The notes beneath the pieces were generated by a model. That model was not told the origin of the DNA and made no database searches. It saw nothing but the letters and a program-made list of their open reading frames with translations. The position numbers were made by a program, and so were the translations under genes. A DNA stretch of 64,000 nt from Molossus alvarezi (lineage: Eukaryota; Chordata; Mammalia; Chiroptera; Molossidae), in assembly GCA_037176705.1 (NCBI GenBank), contig CM073894.1, positions 29,234,501 to 29,298,500 on the forward strand. The letters run 5' to 3'. Of the stretch, positions 1-12,166 are shown in pieces; position 1 is the stretch's first letter; each line of letters starts with the position of its first letter.

Positions 1-904
1 CAAGATCTTGATGTCTAAGCTGCTTAAGAGTGAGTGAGGACATCCTGAAGCAGACAGGATGTTACATTACAAATTTTGCTCCATGGCCATGTTTCTCCAC
101 CTTTGCCTGGACTCAAATGACTAGCCATTAAAACTGATTTTCCTTGGTGAGATCCTCCGGGAGGGATAACCTTTATTAACGTCAAACAACACTGTATGCA
201 TAAATTATCTGATCTCTTTAAGCTAATTGAAAATTGCAACTTGATAACAACATAGCCAAATCCAAATGGACAGCTATATATTGAGACCCAAAGCACTTCC
301 AAAACCCTGTAGAACTGTGAACTATGATCTTTAAGAATGAAGAAAAGGGTTATTTCTGTAAACAGAAGTTCCTGGCAATTATAAAATGCTGATTAACATA
401 GATTTGGCAAGTGATCTTTTTTTATTTTCCTGTGCTAGAAAGGAAGCATATTTCAGCCCAATTTCAAGGGAGTCATTCAAAACAGTTTGTCCTTTTGAAT
501 AAATGGTTTTAGGGCTCAACCATAAATGGACAGTGGTTTTTAAACTGTGTCCAAGAGCCCAAGAAGTTCAGGGTTCAGAGAAAGGTATTGGGGTAGGGGT
601 AGGCAGGTAAATTCACTGGGTAGGCCCTCCACTGCTACTCTGATGAAACCAGCAGAACTTCTGATACTATTATGTTTGAACAAATATTTGCTTTGTGAAA
701 TAAAAATGCAAAAGCCACTACCTCAGTTGAATGAAGAAATTAAAGTTAACACACAGAGAGGACTGCTAAACAATTACTGTACCTTAAACAATATCTGCTA
801 ACTTCCAACCCTGATGATGTAGTCCTGCAGAAACAAATGAAAATGGGCAGCACCTAAGACAAAAATCCCACCATGCAGTTCTGCTGAGTTAAGCACACAT
901 TTAC

Positions 905-1070
905 TGTGTCAAATGTACAAGGCACCAGGCCCTACGTGGAGAGAGTATCAGCCCCATTCTACAAGTGAGGAGACTGAAGCTGTGTATTGGGGTGAGTACT
1001 TGGTCCAGTTACGTGGGCAGTTAACTGGAAAGCTGGGAATAGGTCCTGGCCACCTAATTCCAGACACCCT
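905..1070 (-). repeat. MIR SINE
   Basis: aaggcaccaggccctac, ccccattctacaagtgagg and agactgaagctg follow the order of a minus-orientation MIR. It is heavily diverged. Confidence 0.6.
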
Positions 1071-1669
1071 TTTGACTATCCCAACTGGAGATAGAAAGAA
1101 CCTACTACTCTTTGATTTGTTGGAAATCCACAAGGTCATGAAATAACTATGAGTTAAGAGGAAATATAAGAGCCTCTTCTTCAAATGTAAATATAAATAA
1201 TTTTTTTAAATGAACATGTTTAAATACTAAGATAACTGATTATAAGAGTTTAAGAGCAGAGATGGGAAGGAGGGACCCTCCCTTTACCTTTAATTTTATC
1301 CAGAGATAATGTAAATAATTATAAAATTAATGTTACATAGTAATATACTGAAATATGTAATTTACTTAAAGACTAAGGGAAAAGGAAAAGCTAAAAATCA
1401 TACTAACCTACAGCTGATTTTATTAAATCTACAACATCCCAAATTATATCTGTTCTGACTATGCTAACGAAAGAACAGAGAACACTTCCCAATCTCATTT
1501 TAAAAATCATTTTTCCAAAAGGGAAAAACAGTTTAGCCTTACTGCTTAGGATGATGATGATTAAAGATAAACAATAACTTTTGGAATTCGTGTATTTTTA
1601 AATCTTACATAACTGTGACAGAACTTAACTTCTAATGAGAAATAGAAAATGACAGCATTTGAAAACTTA

Positions 1670-1822
1670 GAGGGACCTGAGATATAACCCAGCTCGACAA
1701 TTTCACTTTACAGATGCAGACACTGAGGTCCTGAAAGGTTAAATGACAGGCCTGACCACACACACAGCTAGTTAGGAACAGTGCTGCGACTCCAACCACT
1801 AGCCTGGAGTTCTTTTCGCTAT
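1670..1822 (-). repeat. MIR SINE
   Basis: tttcactttacagatgcaga followed by cactgaggtcctgaaaggtt and cacagctagttaggaacagt is the minus-orientation MIR core. Confidence 0.8.
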
Positions 1823-4147
1823 AGCAAGCACTTTAAATTATATCCAGAGAGTATAAGTAATGCTCTCCAAAAATGTGTCAGAGGCTATAGATGGGCACAG
1901 AACCAGCCATCATAAACCATGATCATTACCTCAAGAGAGGGGAAGTTTAACTCTCTCTGACACAACCAAATTATCCAATCACTTCTGCCTTAGTTTCCTC
2001 CTTGAAGTATAGATATTTTTGACATATGCTATGTTGCATAGAGTAAAAAGCTCAAGTTTTGCCAACATTTGAGGTTGAAAAGTGCAATTAACTTCTGAGG
2101 AGATAAACAATATGGAAAAGACACCACATTTACCATATTGATTATAATTAATCATTATGCGGTAGAGCTTTCTTACTGATTCTACCTTACTCTTCCAAGC
2201 AGAAAGAATTCTACATTAAACTTTTGAAAAAAATAATAAAATGTATATGAAGCTAAGTCACCAGCCAAAGATGCTGTCTATCGTGGAAGTCCGAACACAT
2301 GTATATATTGGGAGAAATACAGAAGAAATATGAATAAGGCAATTTTAAAAAGGATGCTACTTAGCTAACCTAAAAATCGTAACACACATTCTCATGTTAA
2401 AGGTATGGCTCTATATGACTATATTAAAAGATATTCTTCTACCTCCAACTAATTCTACCAGAATCAAGCACGGAATGACCGAAATGTAGCGCTGCTTGTG
2501 AGGGGCTCAAGTACGGGCTCCTTGCATGTGTTTGGGTTTTGGGAGGCACACCCAGAAGTTTTATTCAGTGATTCCCTTTTCAAGAAGGATGCCTAGAGGG
2601 AAGCGAGAGAAACACAAAGGAAGCCGAGGTCACCAGAGCCCTCACAGGAAGTCGTGGTGGGACCATATAAACTGTATTTAATGGCCCCAGTTGCACAGGA
2701 CCGTGACTAAGAGAGGAAAGTGCTGCTTCCACCTTTCATTTGATTCATTCACACATTTAATTCTACGGCCAAAACTGTTGATGTGCTTTATGTTTTTGCA
2801 ATCAGCTAACAGTGGCATTTTAGATCCCCACCCCAGACAGCACAGCTTTCAGCAAGGGCCCTTCGTTTCGACAAACACAGTCCAAGTGTCCAAACGAGCA
2901 GCAGTCCGAGGCAGGTACAGAGTGCAGCTCTCGTGGTCAGTCACAATGGCTGGGGACGCACTCCCTGCATGGTGCTCCTCACGCAGAAACAACAGGGAAC
3001 TGTGCCATCAAACGGCTGCTCTGTTCAAAGCCACGTCTCAGGTGCATGACACCAGGGCACAAGCAATGGGGTCCACCGGGGTCCGCCTTCTCGAGCTGGG
3101 AAGTGGGCTTGCTGGAGGGGCACAGTCTCACGTTGAAGGCATTTTTACAAGGGCCATTTAGAAGTCCACTCCTCCAGGGAAAGGAGGCAGGCACAGGCTG
3201 CATGTGTGGCCACCCTCAGAACACAGATTCACAGAGAGAGGGCCACAGGACGGGCAGACAATGATCACCCCAGGCTGCTCATGTGATTTCCACACAGTGT
3301 CCAGATGTTAGGTCCTCCCTGTGTGACAGCAGCCAAACAACACCAATGCAATTTTTTCACATGATATCGGGAAACGGGATACATATCTTTTCATACTGAG
3401 TTTTAGACAAGGTAAGAAAAAGACAATGTTGATGAAATCAAAAACAAACCTTAATTCTTCCTTGACTTTATATGAGTCAACAACACTGTCATAACCACTG
3501 TTTCCTAAGGTATATGAAGATAGGAAGCTTGTTTTCTCTCAAATAGCAAAACCAGGCCATATAAATAGCTGACTCAAAGATTAAGAATCCTAAATTTTTG
3601 CAAAATTGCTTTTTTTTCCCCCACAACTTTGAGAATTTTACTGTCACTTGAATAAAAGGACTTCAAGCTACTTAGAGCTGATGGTTGGTAAGGCAAGATG
3701 GAAGTAAGTGGGTAGCTTGCATGATAAAAATGGCCCTCAAAGCAGTTTGCAGTGGAAGTTATACAGGTAAAAAAAAAGTCTCTGCCCCAGTACCTAAAAT
3801 TTCAATCCAACTCAAAAGTCAGTCCCACATTAAACTTACAGATAAGTCCAACAAATGTAATCTCTGGTGAAATTTAAAAAGACGTCCAAGTACTGACGGC
3901 CAATAAATACTTTCCAACATCATCCCTGACTCACGGTAGTCCAACATGCTGCCACCCACTATCAACAATTTTTGTTCTGTGTATCCAGAGACTGATCTAT
4001 AAATGTTTCCCTCTAAACACTACTTGCACATGCTCATTCACATTCTATTATGATAGTATTATGTTATTTACTATCCTCTACATATTCTGATTATAAATCA
4101 ACAATTACTTTTTCAGAAATTAATATATGTATGTGTAGACCTACACA
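1823..4147. other. Unique intronic stretch, no gene seen
   Basis: AT-rich sequence with a GC-richer patch at 2.6-3.3 kb containing a 156-codon open frame. That frame resembles no protein I know and has no splice-consistent structure. I see no recognisable repeat with confidence. Confidence 0.5.
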
Positions 4148-4178
4148 CGTGTGTGTGTGTGTGTGTATGTATGTGTGC
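4148..4178. repeat. (TG)n microsatellite
   Basis: gtgtgtgtgtgtgtgtgt followed by tatgtatgtgtg. Confidence 0.9.
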
Positions 4179-6229
4179 AGACAGAGATCAGATGCAAAAG
4201 CAAAGACCATTGTTATCTTACTAGTTGTGCCCTGACTGTCGTATTTTAAATTTGGTATAAAAGAAATAAAATCTGAAACGGTATTTAATTTTTTACAACC
4301 ACAGTAAGAAATTTTAATAATGACTTCCTTTGCAAATTTTTATCTGAATGGGACAAACCTTTTCTTTTGCTCATTTGTGATAGGCTTCATTGTTTTATGT
4401 ATCTGAAGTGCAACAATTTGTACAACAGTAGGGAAAAAAAATAGAATCTAAAAATGTTTGAGTGAAAGATGATGCATAAAAATGCCTTTTGACCAAATTA
4501 TTTAAATGTTTATTTTGAGATATTTTCCAGCGCCATTTGGCACTTGAAAATTTTAAAGCTCCGGCTCAGTGAGTCCCAGAAAGGAGAGCATGGTATAGCA
4601 GTGGAAACAGCCCACTGCATTAATTTATTGTTCAGTTCACAGTCTCTGAATACAACACAATCCTCCAACAGAGTCAGCTTTCATAATTCAGCAGTACAAA
4701 GTCTGCAAACACATGTAACCTAGATCCATATTTCCCAGTGACAGCATATGATAGCAGAATGTGAAGTATTAATGCTGGTGTCACTACAGTCCTACACTCT
4801 ACTGCACTTTAAGAGAAAGCAGCTGCTGAGATGAAATGTGTGCCAACTGTCTGAAGACAGAAACATAAGAAACATTCCTTCTGTTACAAAGGGAGAGACA
4901 CACATAAACAGACTTGCTTTTAGACCCAACAAGCACAAAGTTTCTTACTTTTGCCTTTTAAATGTCTCAAAAACACTCACCAATTCTGCATAAGCAGAAA
5001 GATACGCGTTTAAGAAAATCCTGACTTTCTTCTCATGAAAGTAACCCAAAGAAGAGGTTAATATTATGCAGCGACACGTTAAAGGGTGGAAAAACTGCTT
5101 CTTACAATACGCTCTGTATAGCCAATGCGTTCACACACCTATGGAAACATAATTGCTACCTATGTAACAGATAACATTGATCAGCTGCACATTTTCATAC
5201 TAACAGCATATGGTCCTCAGGCTTCCCAACAAATACTGCCTTTGGCATCTTCATCAAATTATCTTGACATAATCGTCTATAATCTTTGTTCTAACACATT
5301 CACGGAGAAACCAGGCTGTCTCTTTCTAAACTAGAAACACAGTGGGTTTGTCACTTTCAGTAAACCCTTCACAAGGGGTAAAGTCTACAAATCTGAAATT
5401 TGCATTTTTCTTTTCTCTTCATAGAAAGGTTGGCAATTTGTTGAAGAACCACGGTGTCCTGATTTGTACAGGATACATTCTTGATGTAACCAATGTACTG
5501 TACTGCTATCTTCTAAACACAGCTCTACAAAAACAATAACTGCATGACACAATCTGAACTGTTTGGTTATAATTCACTTAAAAACTAGTACAGTCTCATT
5601 GACCCCCTTATCAAACAATTTATTGTATATTTGCAGACTGGACAATGAAACAGAGGAGGTAAAGTATTAACGGTGACACTATTTGGCAAGCTTATAGTGC
5701 AGTTCATTCAAAAGGCAATTTTAAAATTGAATGAAGAGGTTTGACTAGGCAATAAAAACAGCCACAATGCCAGTGAACAGTACTTAGGAGGAAAGCCTCT
5801 AATTATCCTATTTATAAATCAACAGCAATTTTACTGATGACTTCTTCTCAAAGTTGATTAAAATAACGTCCCCCAAATTTTAAACTAGATCATATGCATT
5901 TTATTAAACTATTATTGATTGTTTGAAAATGATAAAAACTTGAGTGTAAGAATGAGACAGCACTTCTGAAGGGAAACATTCATACAATGCTCTGCAACAT
6001 AATTATAGTACTGCCCTTGGGGAAGGGGATTTTATTTTATAATGAGAATGTTTACACTGTTATGGGGTTCAATCTATCTGGGAGGGAAGGTTAAACTTCT
6101 TTCCATTAAAGACAGCCTTATAATGAAAAGCTCTGAAAGGAGAATGGAGTCTAATATAGTAGATGTAATGGCCTATTAAATGATTCACACACAAAAAATG
6201 AATCAAATTCATTGTATCTTACTGCTGTT
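4179..6229. other. Repeat-poor AT-rich intronic stretch
   Basis: I recognise no gene and no transposable element here. Lack of repeats over several kilobases continues into the candidate regulatory block at 6230-6560. Confidence 0.5.
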
Positions 6230-6560
6230 TTATGACAAAATTGTTGAAAAATAAAACTATTGTCAAGATAATTGCATATTACATAGGCGGCATTACTGTA
6301 AGCAGCACTCTTATTGGATGACCTAGACTCTAATTTTTAGGTACATTAACAGGACATTACATTTTAAATACTTTACATTATTGGAATCTTATAAAAGAAT
6401 CCCACTTTCGCTCTGTTGGCAAAATCAATTTAGACTGAAAGTCATGCTGCAATTGTGCATCATTCTTTTTCAATTAAAATTTTGCATACATCCTTTATGA
6501 TGTCATTCTCACATTCCTACAACAGATGCTTGTTTATACACCGATTCACTACACGGCCGC
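6230..6560. promoter_or_regulatory. Candidate conserved non-coding element
   Basis: An AT-rich, repeat-free block with complex, non-degenerate sequence. It includes homeodomain- and POU-like cores (ataattgcatatta, tcaattaaaattttgcat), ttattggatgacc and tgctgcaattgtgcatcatt. No coding potential. It is inferred to be a possible enhancer only from its texture and from the locus (ZEB2 neighbour in other mammals); conservation was not tested. Confidence 0.3.
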
Positions 6561-7870
6561 GGTACTGGTGTTACGCTATTGTAGATGTGACCTGTCTGTC
6601 TAGTTTACGTTCCCGGATCTCCTCTCAATAAGTGTGTATTTTCAAAATAATTTGCCTCTTTAACAAAAATCTCTAATTACCAAATGATCTCCTCTATTGA
6701 AAACAACAAAAACAAAATGTCTCTATATTTTTAGAGTGGAAATTAAATAGGCATTTCTGGAAAGAATGACAGTATTAACATTTTAAGGAAGGGATGTTTC
6801 ATGAATGAGTTCAAACACAATTTTAAAACCTATTTTGGGGGATATAATTCCAACACCAGATTATTAATTCCGCCCTCTAAGAACCCAGCAAGAATTTCTC
6901 AGGCTATATACCATAGCTGCTTATTAACCAGAGCTCAAGCAGTCTATAGCTACATTAACCATTTTTAAAGTAGTACGATACCAATGCTAATCAAATAATA
7001 TGTATAATCTATCAGCATTATTATGTCTCTGCAACATTTTATAATAAAACCATCGAAGCCTCCTACAGATTCAAATTTAGTTAACCAAACTTAAAGAAAT
7101 CCACCTATTTGGGAAAAAAGTGTGTGTGTGTGTGTGTTGATTTCAGATTTGTGGGTGAACACAGACAGAAACTCCTTTTTGCATAACATCAGTACTTAAT
7201 TTGAGGTAAGTGATGCTGTGATTCTGTTCAAGGAAGCTTTTCATTTTAAAAACATTTATCTCTGAATATATATGTGTGAAATTCTGGCACGGAAACTTTC
7301 ATAATGTTCTTGAAGGGAAATTGTCATGTTGGATAAAACACTAAGCAGTATCGCCTCTTTTTCAAAATTAATTTTCTGTTACAATTGAAAAAATATTTTT
7401 GTCCCACACATAAACACATTTCTTCTAATTTTACAACCTCCTATTTGTCAGAGGATTGCCTGTCGCTAGCAAATTTTACACACTCAAGGTACTGAAATTA
7501 CAAAATATGTTGCTTTACAGGAAAAAAAAATACCTTTATTGCAAAATCTTTAACTGATTATAACTGCCGTTGAGGTGGAATACTCGGCTAGCCTCTTTCT
7601 CTGATCTAAGCCAGGCTTTCTGACACCTGCAGGGGACACACTGGTGAGTTTCATTTCTTCCATGTCTGCCCTCCCTCAGAAGGGCTTTGCAGGGACAACT
7701 GAGCTTTCTAGACAGGGCACCTTAAGGCTAAAGGTAAGAAAGACAAAACCAAAGTGAATAAATGACTGTACAAGGGTTTTCCTTTATTGTTTTCCCCTGA
7801 ATATTTTACTACCAAAAAACAAAATCCAGTAATATAAGTGAGAAAACAAAAGTTTTCCCCACACACAGTG
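6561..7870. other. Unique intronic stretch
   Basis: Contains a short (TG)n at about 7120-7138, but no recognised gene or transposable element. Confidence 0.5.
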
Positions 7871-8132
7871 CTGTTGAAGTAGTCTACTTTGGGTTTTTGT
7901 GGAAGAGGAAAGTCACTTGACTTGGCAGGGCACCAGAAAGGTCCAGAGAGGTTCTGAAAAAGGCAGTGGTCGGGCTACTGCAATACCAAGGAAACCAGAC
8001 AGCAGCCCTGGAGGAGATGTTCGGGGGAAAACAGAAGCATTTGGAGGGCTCCTGCAACGAGGAGGATGCACTCACATTCGAACTCCCTCCCTGCATAAAG
8101 CATGAAGGGAAAGGAAGAGGGGCTTGCAGGGA

Positions 8133-8188
8133 AAGGGGGGGTGGGGATAGGAGGTGGGGGGAGCAGGAGTGAGGGGAGCAGGGGAGGA
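8133..8188 (+). other. G-rich tract with potential to form a G-quadruplex
   Basis: Runs of 7, 4, 6, 4 and 4 G's (ggggggg t gggg ... gggggg ... gggg agca gggg) sit in a purine-rich plus strand. It would lie on the non-transcribed strand of GTDC1. No promoter features are seen around it. Confidence 0.6.
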
Positions 8189-8839
8189 CAGAGAAGAGAA
8201 AGCTACCTGTGGGAACGCGTGTTTCTCACGCACAGCCATACCCTGACAAAGCATCTGTCTCAAAGGAGCCTGCCTCTGGACATATCTTCCCTGCCTGGGG
8301 ACTCAGGTGTGCAGAGAAAGCCTGTCATGATTGTTTAGGGGTATACTGTTAATGTACTTTAAGGGTTATGCGAAGATGGATTTCTGAATCACAACAAAAA
8401 GCCCCTTCTGTTGCTATCATGTATCTTTATGGAAGGAGACTTACCAATGGGAAAGATAAAAAAGAGCAAACATATAACGGAGCTCAGTGTGGGTGTGGAT
8501 GCATTTTTAGAATGACAAATAAATGCAAATATATAGGTAATCTGACCCCATCGTCTGATGTCATTCATAGGAAGATGGTGAAGGAAAAGCAATACTCTCA
8601 CACTGCCACTGGATACATCAGTACATCTTTGCCCTAAAGAATTTTATTAAGAAATAAAGTACTTGTTTGGGGTGTGCTGCTTTGACCAGTATGGTTGGGA
8701 AGACTTCAAATCCTGCTGTCTTTCCTCTACCTTTACTGTGTTCTTGATGAGAAGGTGGTAGGAAGTAAAACAGGCATAAGAAAGGCTGTACATACTCATA
8801 CAGTTAAAAAGTATGATGACTGTAGGTATATATACCATA

Positions 8840-8985
8840 GTCCTTAGCAGGGGTTTATAACCATCTCATACTACAGATGAAGAAATTAAGGCTCAGATGA
8901 ACTGACTTGCCCTTGGTACTACACAGCATGTAATGGCAGTTGGGAATTCAGCCGTTTTTCTGGCTCCCAGTCATGGGCTGTGTGG
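8840..8985 (-). repeat. MIR SINE
   Basis: accatctcatactacagatg, aagaaattaaggctcag and acttgcccttggtactacac are minus-orientation MIR phrases. A Ves SINE lies directly downstream. Confidence 0.8.
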
Positions 8986-9027
8986 ATTTTACCACACAGC
9001 CTTTAGCTGCAAAACATTTTCAACTGA

Positions 9028-9193
9028 GCCCTGGCCAGTGTGGCTCAGTTGGTTGGAGCGTCATCCCATACACCAAAAGGTTGTGGGTTTGATTCCCGGT
9101 CAGGGTACATACCCAGGTTGCAGGTTCCATCTCCGGTCGGGGTGTGTACAGAGGCAACCAATCAATGTTTCTCTCTACATCAACATTTCTCCT
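9028..9193 (+). mobile_element. Ves SINE, class with short C/T tail
   Basis: Starts gccctggccagtgtggctca, with an A-box-like GGCTCAGTTGG and a B-box-like GGTTTGATTCC of the tRNA-derived RNA polymerase III promoter. This is followed by the bat-typical caatcaatgtttctctc motif. The end is approximate because the tail merges into unique sequence. It faces the minus-strand copy that begins about 130 bp further on. Confidence 0.9.
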
Positions 9194-9323
9194 GAATCTT
9201 ATCTGATATACATCATCCCTAAGGGATTATCATTATTTAAAAGGAATTTACACACTCACAAACACACAGTCACACTTTTTAGATTGGAGAGAGCTGAGAT
9301 TATCTGTTATTTTTAGAGTTTCT

Positions 9324-9398
9324 TTCTCTTTATTTTTTTTTCATCCTCACCGAGGACATTTTTCCATTTTTTGTTCAGACAGAGTGGGAGAGAGAAAG

Positions 9399-9435
<37 letters not shown>

Positions 9436-9578
9436 TCGACGTGAAAGGGACACATCGAGTGGCTGCCACCCCGCACAGCCAACCAGGGCTGAGGTACGTG
9501 CCCTTAGCGGGAACTGAACCCGGGTCTCTCTGTACCGCAGGCCGACGCTCTAACCGCTGAGCCAAACTGGCCAGGGCT
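9324..9578 (-). mobile_element. Ves SINE, class with 3' hairpin, near-intact
   Basis: On the minus strand the head reads agccctggccagtttggctc with B box GGGTTCAGTTCC. A long (GA)n/(CT)n tract and a terminal tcctcggtgagga hairpin precede the A tail. An 18-bp target-site duplication (gttattttta... and gttaatttta...) flanks it at 9306-9323 and 9579-9596 with one mismatch, which marks a genuine retrotransposition event. Confidence 0.95.
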
Positions 9579-9699
9579 GTTAATTTTAGAGTTTCTATGT
9601 GTGCATTGTCAAAGAAGATAGGACTTTCAGTCTCCCATCCAAAGAGGGCTGTGAATGCCTACAAAGCGGGCACGAGGCAGAAAGAAGTGCAGACTACTG

Positions 9700-10170
9700 C
9701 CTCGGGCGTGGGTTTACAAGCTAAGTGACAAGAATGGCAACAGCTATCCCCATCAGCCCAAATAAGAAGGTGGTTTCGAGACATGAACCTGAAGCCCAAG
9801 TGCCTGTTGTCTTCGTCAGAAAATCCCCACCGCTTCCACCGGCCTCTCTTGGAATACCTTCTCTGGCGTCTTGAGCTGCCAGGTAAGAAGTCCAGGTATC
9901 TTTAGAAAACCATGTAACACCAGCCTTCGGGCCAACAGTCTCACAGACTCCAGACCCTACCATTTGTGCTGAGGGACCAGCCATGAGGGGAGCCTCTTGG
10001 GCCCTGAAGACATGCTCATCCACCATCTGAGGACCACTGAGTCACCAGGCAATGCTGCAACGAGCAGAAGGGCCACTGAGACAAATCCTGCCCAAATTAC
10101 TGACTCATAGAAAAGAGTGATTTACAGGCATTAAGTTTGGGTTAGTTTCTTATGTAGCAATGTACAATCA
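9700..10170 (+). mobile_element. MLT1-like (ERVL-MaLR) LTR remnant
   Basis: The text resembles the 3' part of an MLT1-type solitary LTR. It has a stretch around aggtaagaagtcc, a Cys/Pro-rich antisense-like middle, then actgactcatagaaa and a terminal ttaagtttgggttagttt, close to the usual polyadenylation region of these LTRs. It is heavily diverged and has no internal retroviral genes. The boundaries are approximate. Confidence 0.6.
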
Positions 10171-10174
10171 GAAC

Positions 10175-10300
10175 AGCACCTTAATGATCTCAGCTGTAAA
10201 ACTGGGACTTGCTACCAGAGGATTGTTGTGAGGATTAAATGAGAGAGTATACAGTGTCCATAACTGATTCATAGAGAGCTACAAACATCCTCCTGCTCCT
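10175..10300 (+). repeat. MIR SINE fragment
   Basis: Contains gatctcagctgtaaaactgg and ttgttgtgaggattaaatga, the standard 3' core of the mammal-wide MIR SINE in sense orientation. It is old and diverged. Confidence 0.8.
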
Positions 10301-11799
10301 CCTCATCACAACCATGAAAGCTCTTTCCAACACCGAAAACATCGCTCTCCCGCCCCAGGTGGTCATGGGAAGACAGAAGTTCCCATTCTGGCCCTCCCAC
10401 TGGTGAGCTACATACGTTTGACAACTCAAAGAACCTCACCTCATCCAGCTTGGTTTTGTTTGTTTGTTTTTCCCCCAGGAGTCAGGAAAGAAAAATAAAA
10501 TGAGTCAAGAGACTGGTGTAAGATACAAACTTCCTATGGTCATTTAAATCTTTTTAAAGCACAGAACAAAACTCCTAGAGATATTTTAAAATTCCACACA
10601 GAAATATAATCTCTACCTTTCATTAAACACATGGTCTTCTTGGTCCACCTTTTATTTTTCCTTCTGATTATAATACATGTGAATATGACAATGTTTCTGT
10701 ATTACAAGAGACGGTCTCTAGTGTAAGTAAAACAACAGTGCAAGGATCAAAGCAGAGTGTTGGGGACCTGGGCAAACTTTTCTAGCCAAGGGGCTAACAC
10801 CACTCATCACTAGCTTGCCTGTCCCATAAGCCATGAGGACCAGCACTCCCTGATCTTGTTGGCTTCTCTGAGAATCCAGATGGTTCACCTTATGGGCAAT
10901 CAACCAGCTGGCATCTCCAGGGTAGCATCTAGAAGTTCTCTTAGGTCCTCTTTCTCTTGCTATATACATGTGACCTTAGACAAACCATTGAATTACTTTT
11001 TTGGGTGGGGCTCAAATTCCTTTTCTGTAAAGAAGTAAAAATCAATAGTTTCCAAAGTCATTCCAACTCTAAAGTTCTAGAATTCCTTTAATTCATGAGG
11101 TCTGGCCTAGGGAAAGCTGAAGAGATGGATGGATTTGGAAAATAAGCATATGCCAAATCTGTGCACTTATGTATTTTATAGAACAAGAAATAATAGTTTG
11201 TGTAAAGAAGAAATGTGTATTACTTCCAGGGATAGCTATCTGAGTCTTAAATGAGTCTTAAGTATAATAAGAGTGGAGTTTAAAAAAAGTTTTGACAGCA
11301 ATCCACAGTAAAAATACACTGTATATTGCAACCAGTATGAATATATGTGTATGTATGTGAATGAACCAAAACTTTCTCACAGTAATATTTACTCTTACCA
11401 TCTGGAGTGCTCTAAAATTTTCAATTTTCTTTCTTTTTACCCCCTACATGTTGGTGGTGACTCACCAAATGCAGTTCAAGACTCAGTAATGAATCAGGAC
11501 CCACCATACTTTCCTACAAAGATCATCCCTTCCTGAGAATTTCCAACCCATCCTCCAGATTTCATTTTTTAATTATCTTTCAAACATTTAGCGTCTCCCC
11601 CCACTAAGTGGTAACTTCCCTCATGGCATTTCTTTCAAAGATTTTAAACTACAAAACAAGAAGTGCACATGTACAGTTTCCTCTCTTGGCACCCCATTTT
11701 CTGAACGAGAGGTAACACTAGTTCATTTGCGGTAGGCATGCCATTTCTAAATAGCATTGCTTTCACGTTAGTTTTTCTAGTCACTAAATGAATGGTGGC

Positions 11800-11940
11800 A
11801 ACACTTCAGCGTGCATTAAAAATCACACTAAAAAGAGTTTGTTAAATGTGTAGGTCCAATCTCAGAGATTCTGACTGAGTGGGTCGCTGGTAGCCTCTAT
11901 GATTCTACATTTGTAACCACCACTTTGGGTCTGTGGTCAT
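11800..11940. mobile_element. MER5-like hAT-Charlie MITE, degenerate
   Basis: Phrases such as gtgcattaaaaatcac, ctcagagattctgactgagt and gattctacatttgtaacc match the core of MER5-type non-autonomous hAT elements. The terminal repeats are decayed. The 3' end lies about 40 bp from another hAT element. Confidence 0.6.
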
Positions 11941-11975
11941 TTGAGCTTCTGCTCTAAACATATAAAGGTCTAAAA

Positions 11976-12166
11976 CAGGGGTCAGCAAGCTTTTCCTTTA
12001 AGGAACCAGATTATAAATAGTTCAGGTTTGCAGTTCACAGGTGTACATTGTTAATTCCTTGACATTGCCATTATGGTGAGCAAGCATTCATACACAGGTG
12101 TGGCTGCATTTCAACTAAACGTCATTCACAGGTGGCCAGCTCCTGGCCATGGTTTGCTAAACTCTG
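11976..12166 (+). mobile_element. hAT-type MITE with target-site duplication
   Basis: The terminal inverted repeats are caggggtcagcaag on the left and tttgctaaactctg on the right, whose reverse complement is cagagtttagcaaa. The 8-bp flanks gtctaaaa (11968-11975) and gtgtaaaa (12167-12174) agree at 7 of 8 positions and fit the hAT target consensus nTnTAnAn. Internally it resembles the widespread mammalian element that starts CAGGGGTCGGCAAACT. It has no coding capacity. Confidence 0.85.

Noticed and set aside
2691..3161. 156-codon open frame
   Set aside because: No similarity to a known protein, mixed composition and no splice signals. The opposite strand is also open.
9028..9130. tRNA-like sequences with A and B boxes, here and in the other Ves copies
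   Set aside because: They are heads of Ves SINEs, with tails and target duplications, not functional tRNA genes; no proper cloverleaf or anticodon arm was assigned.
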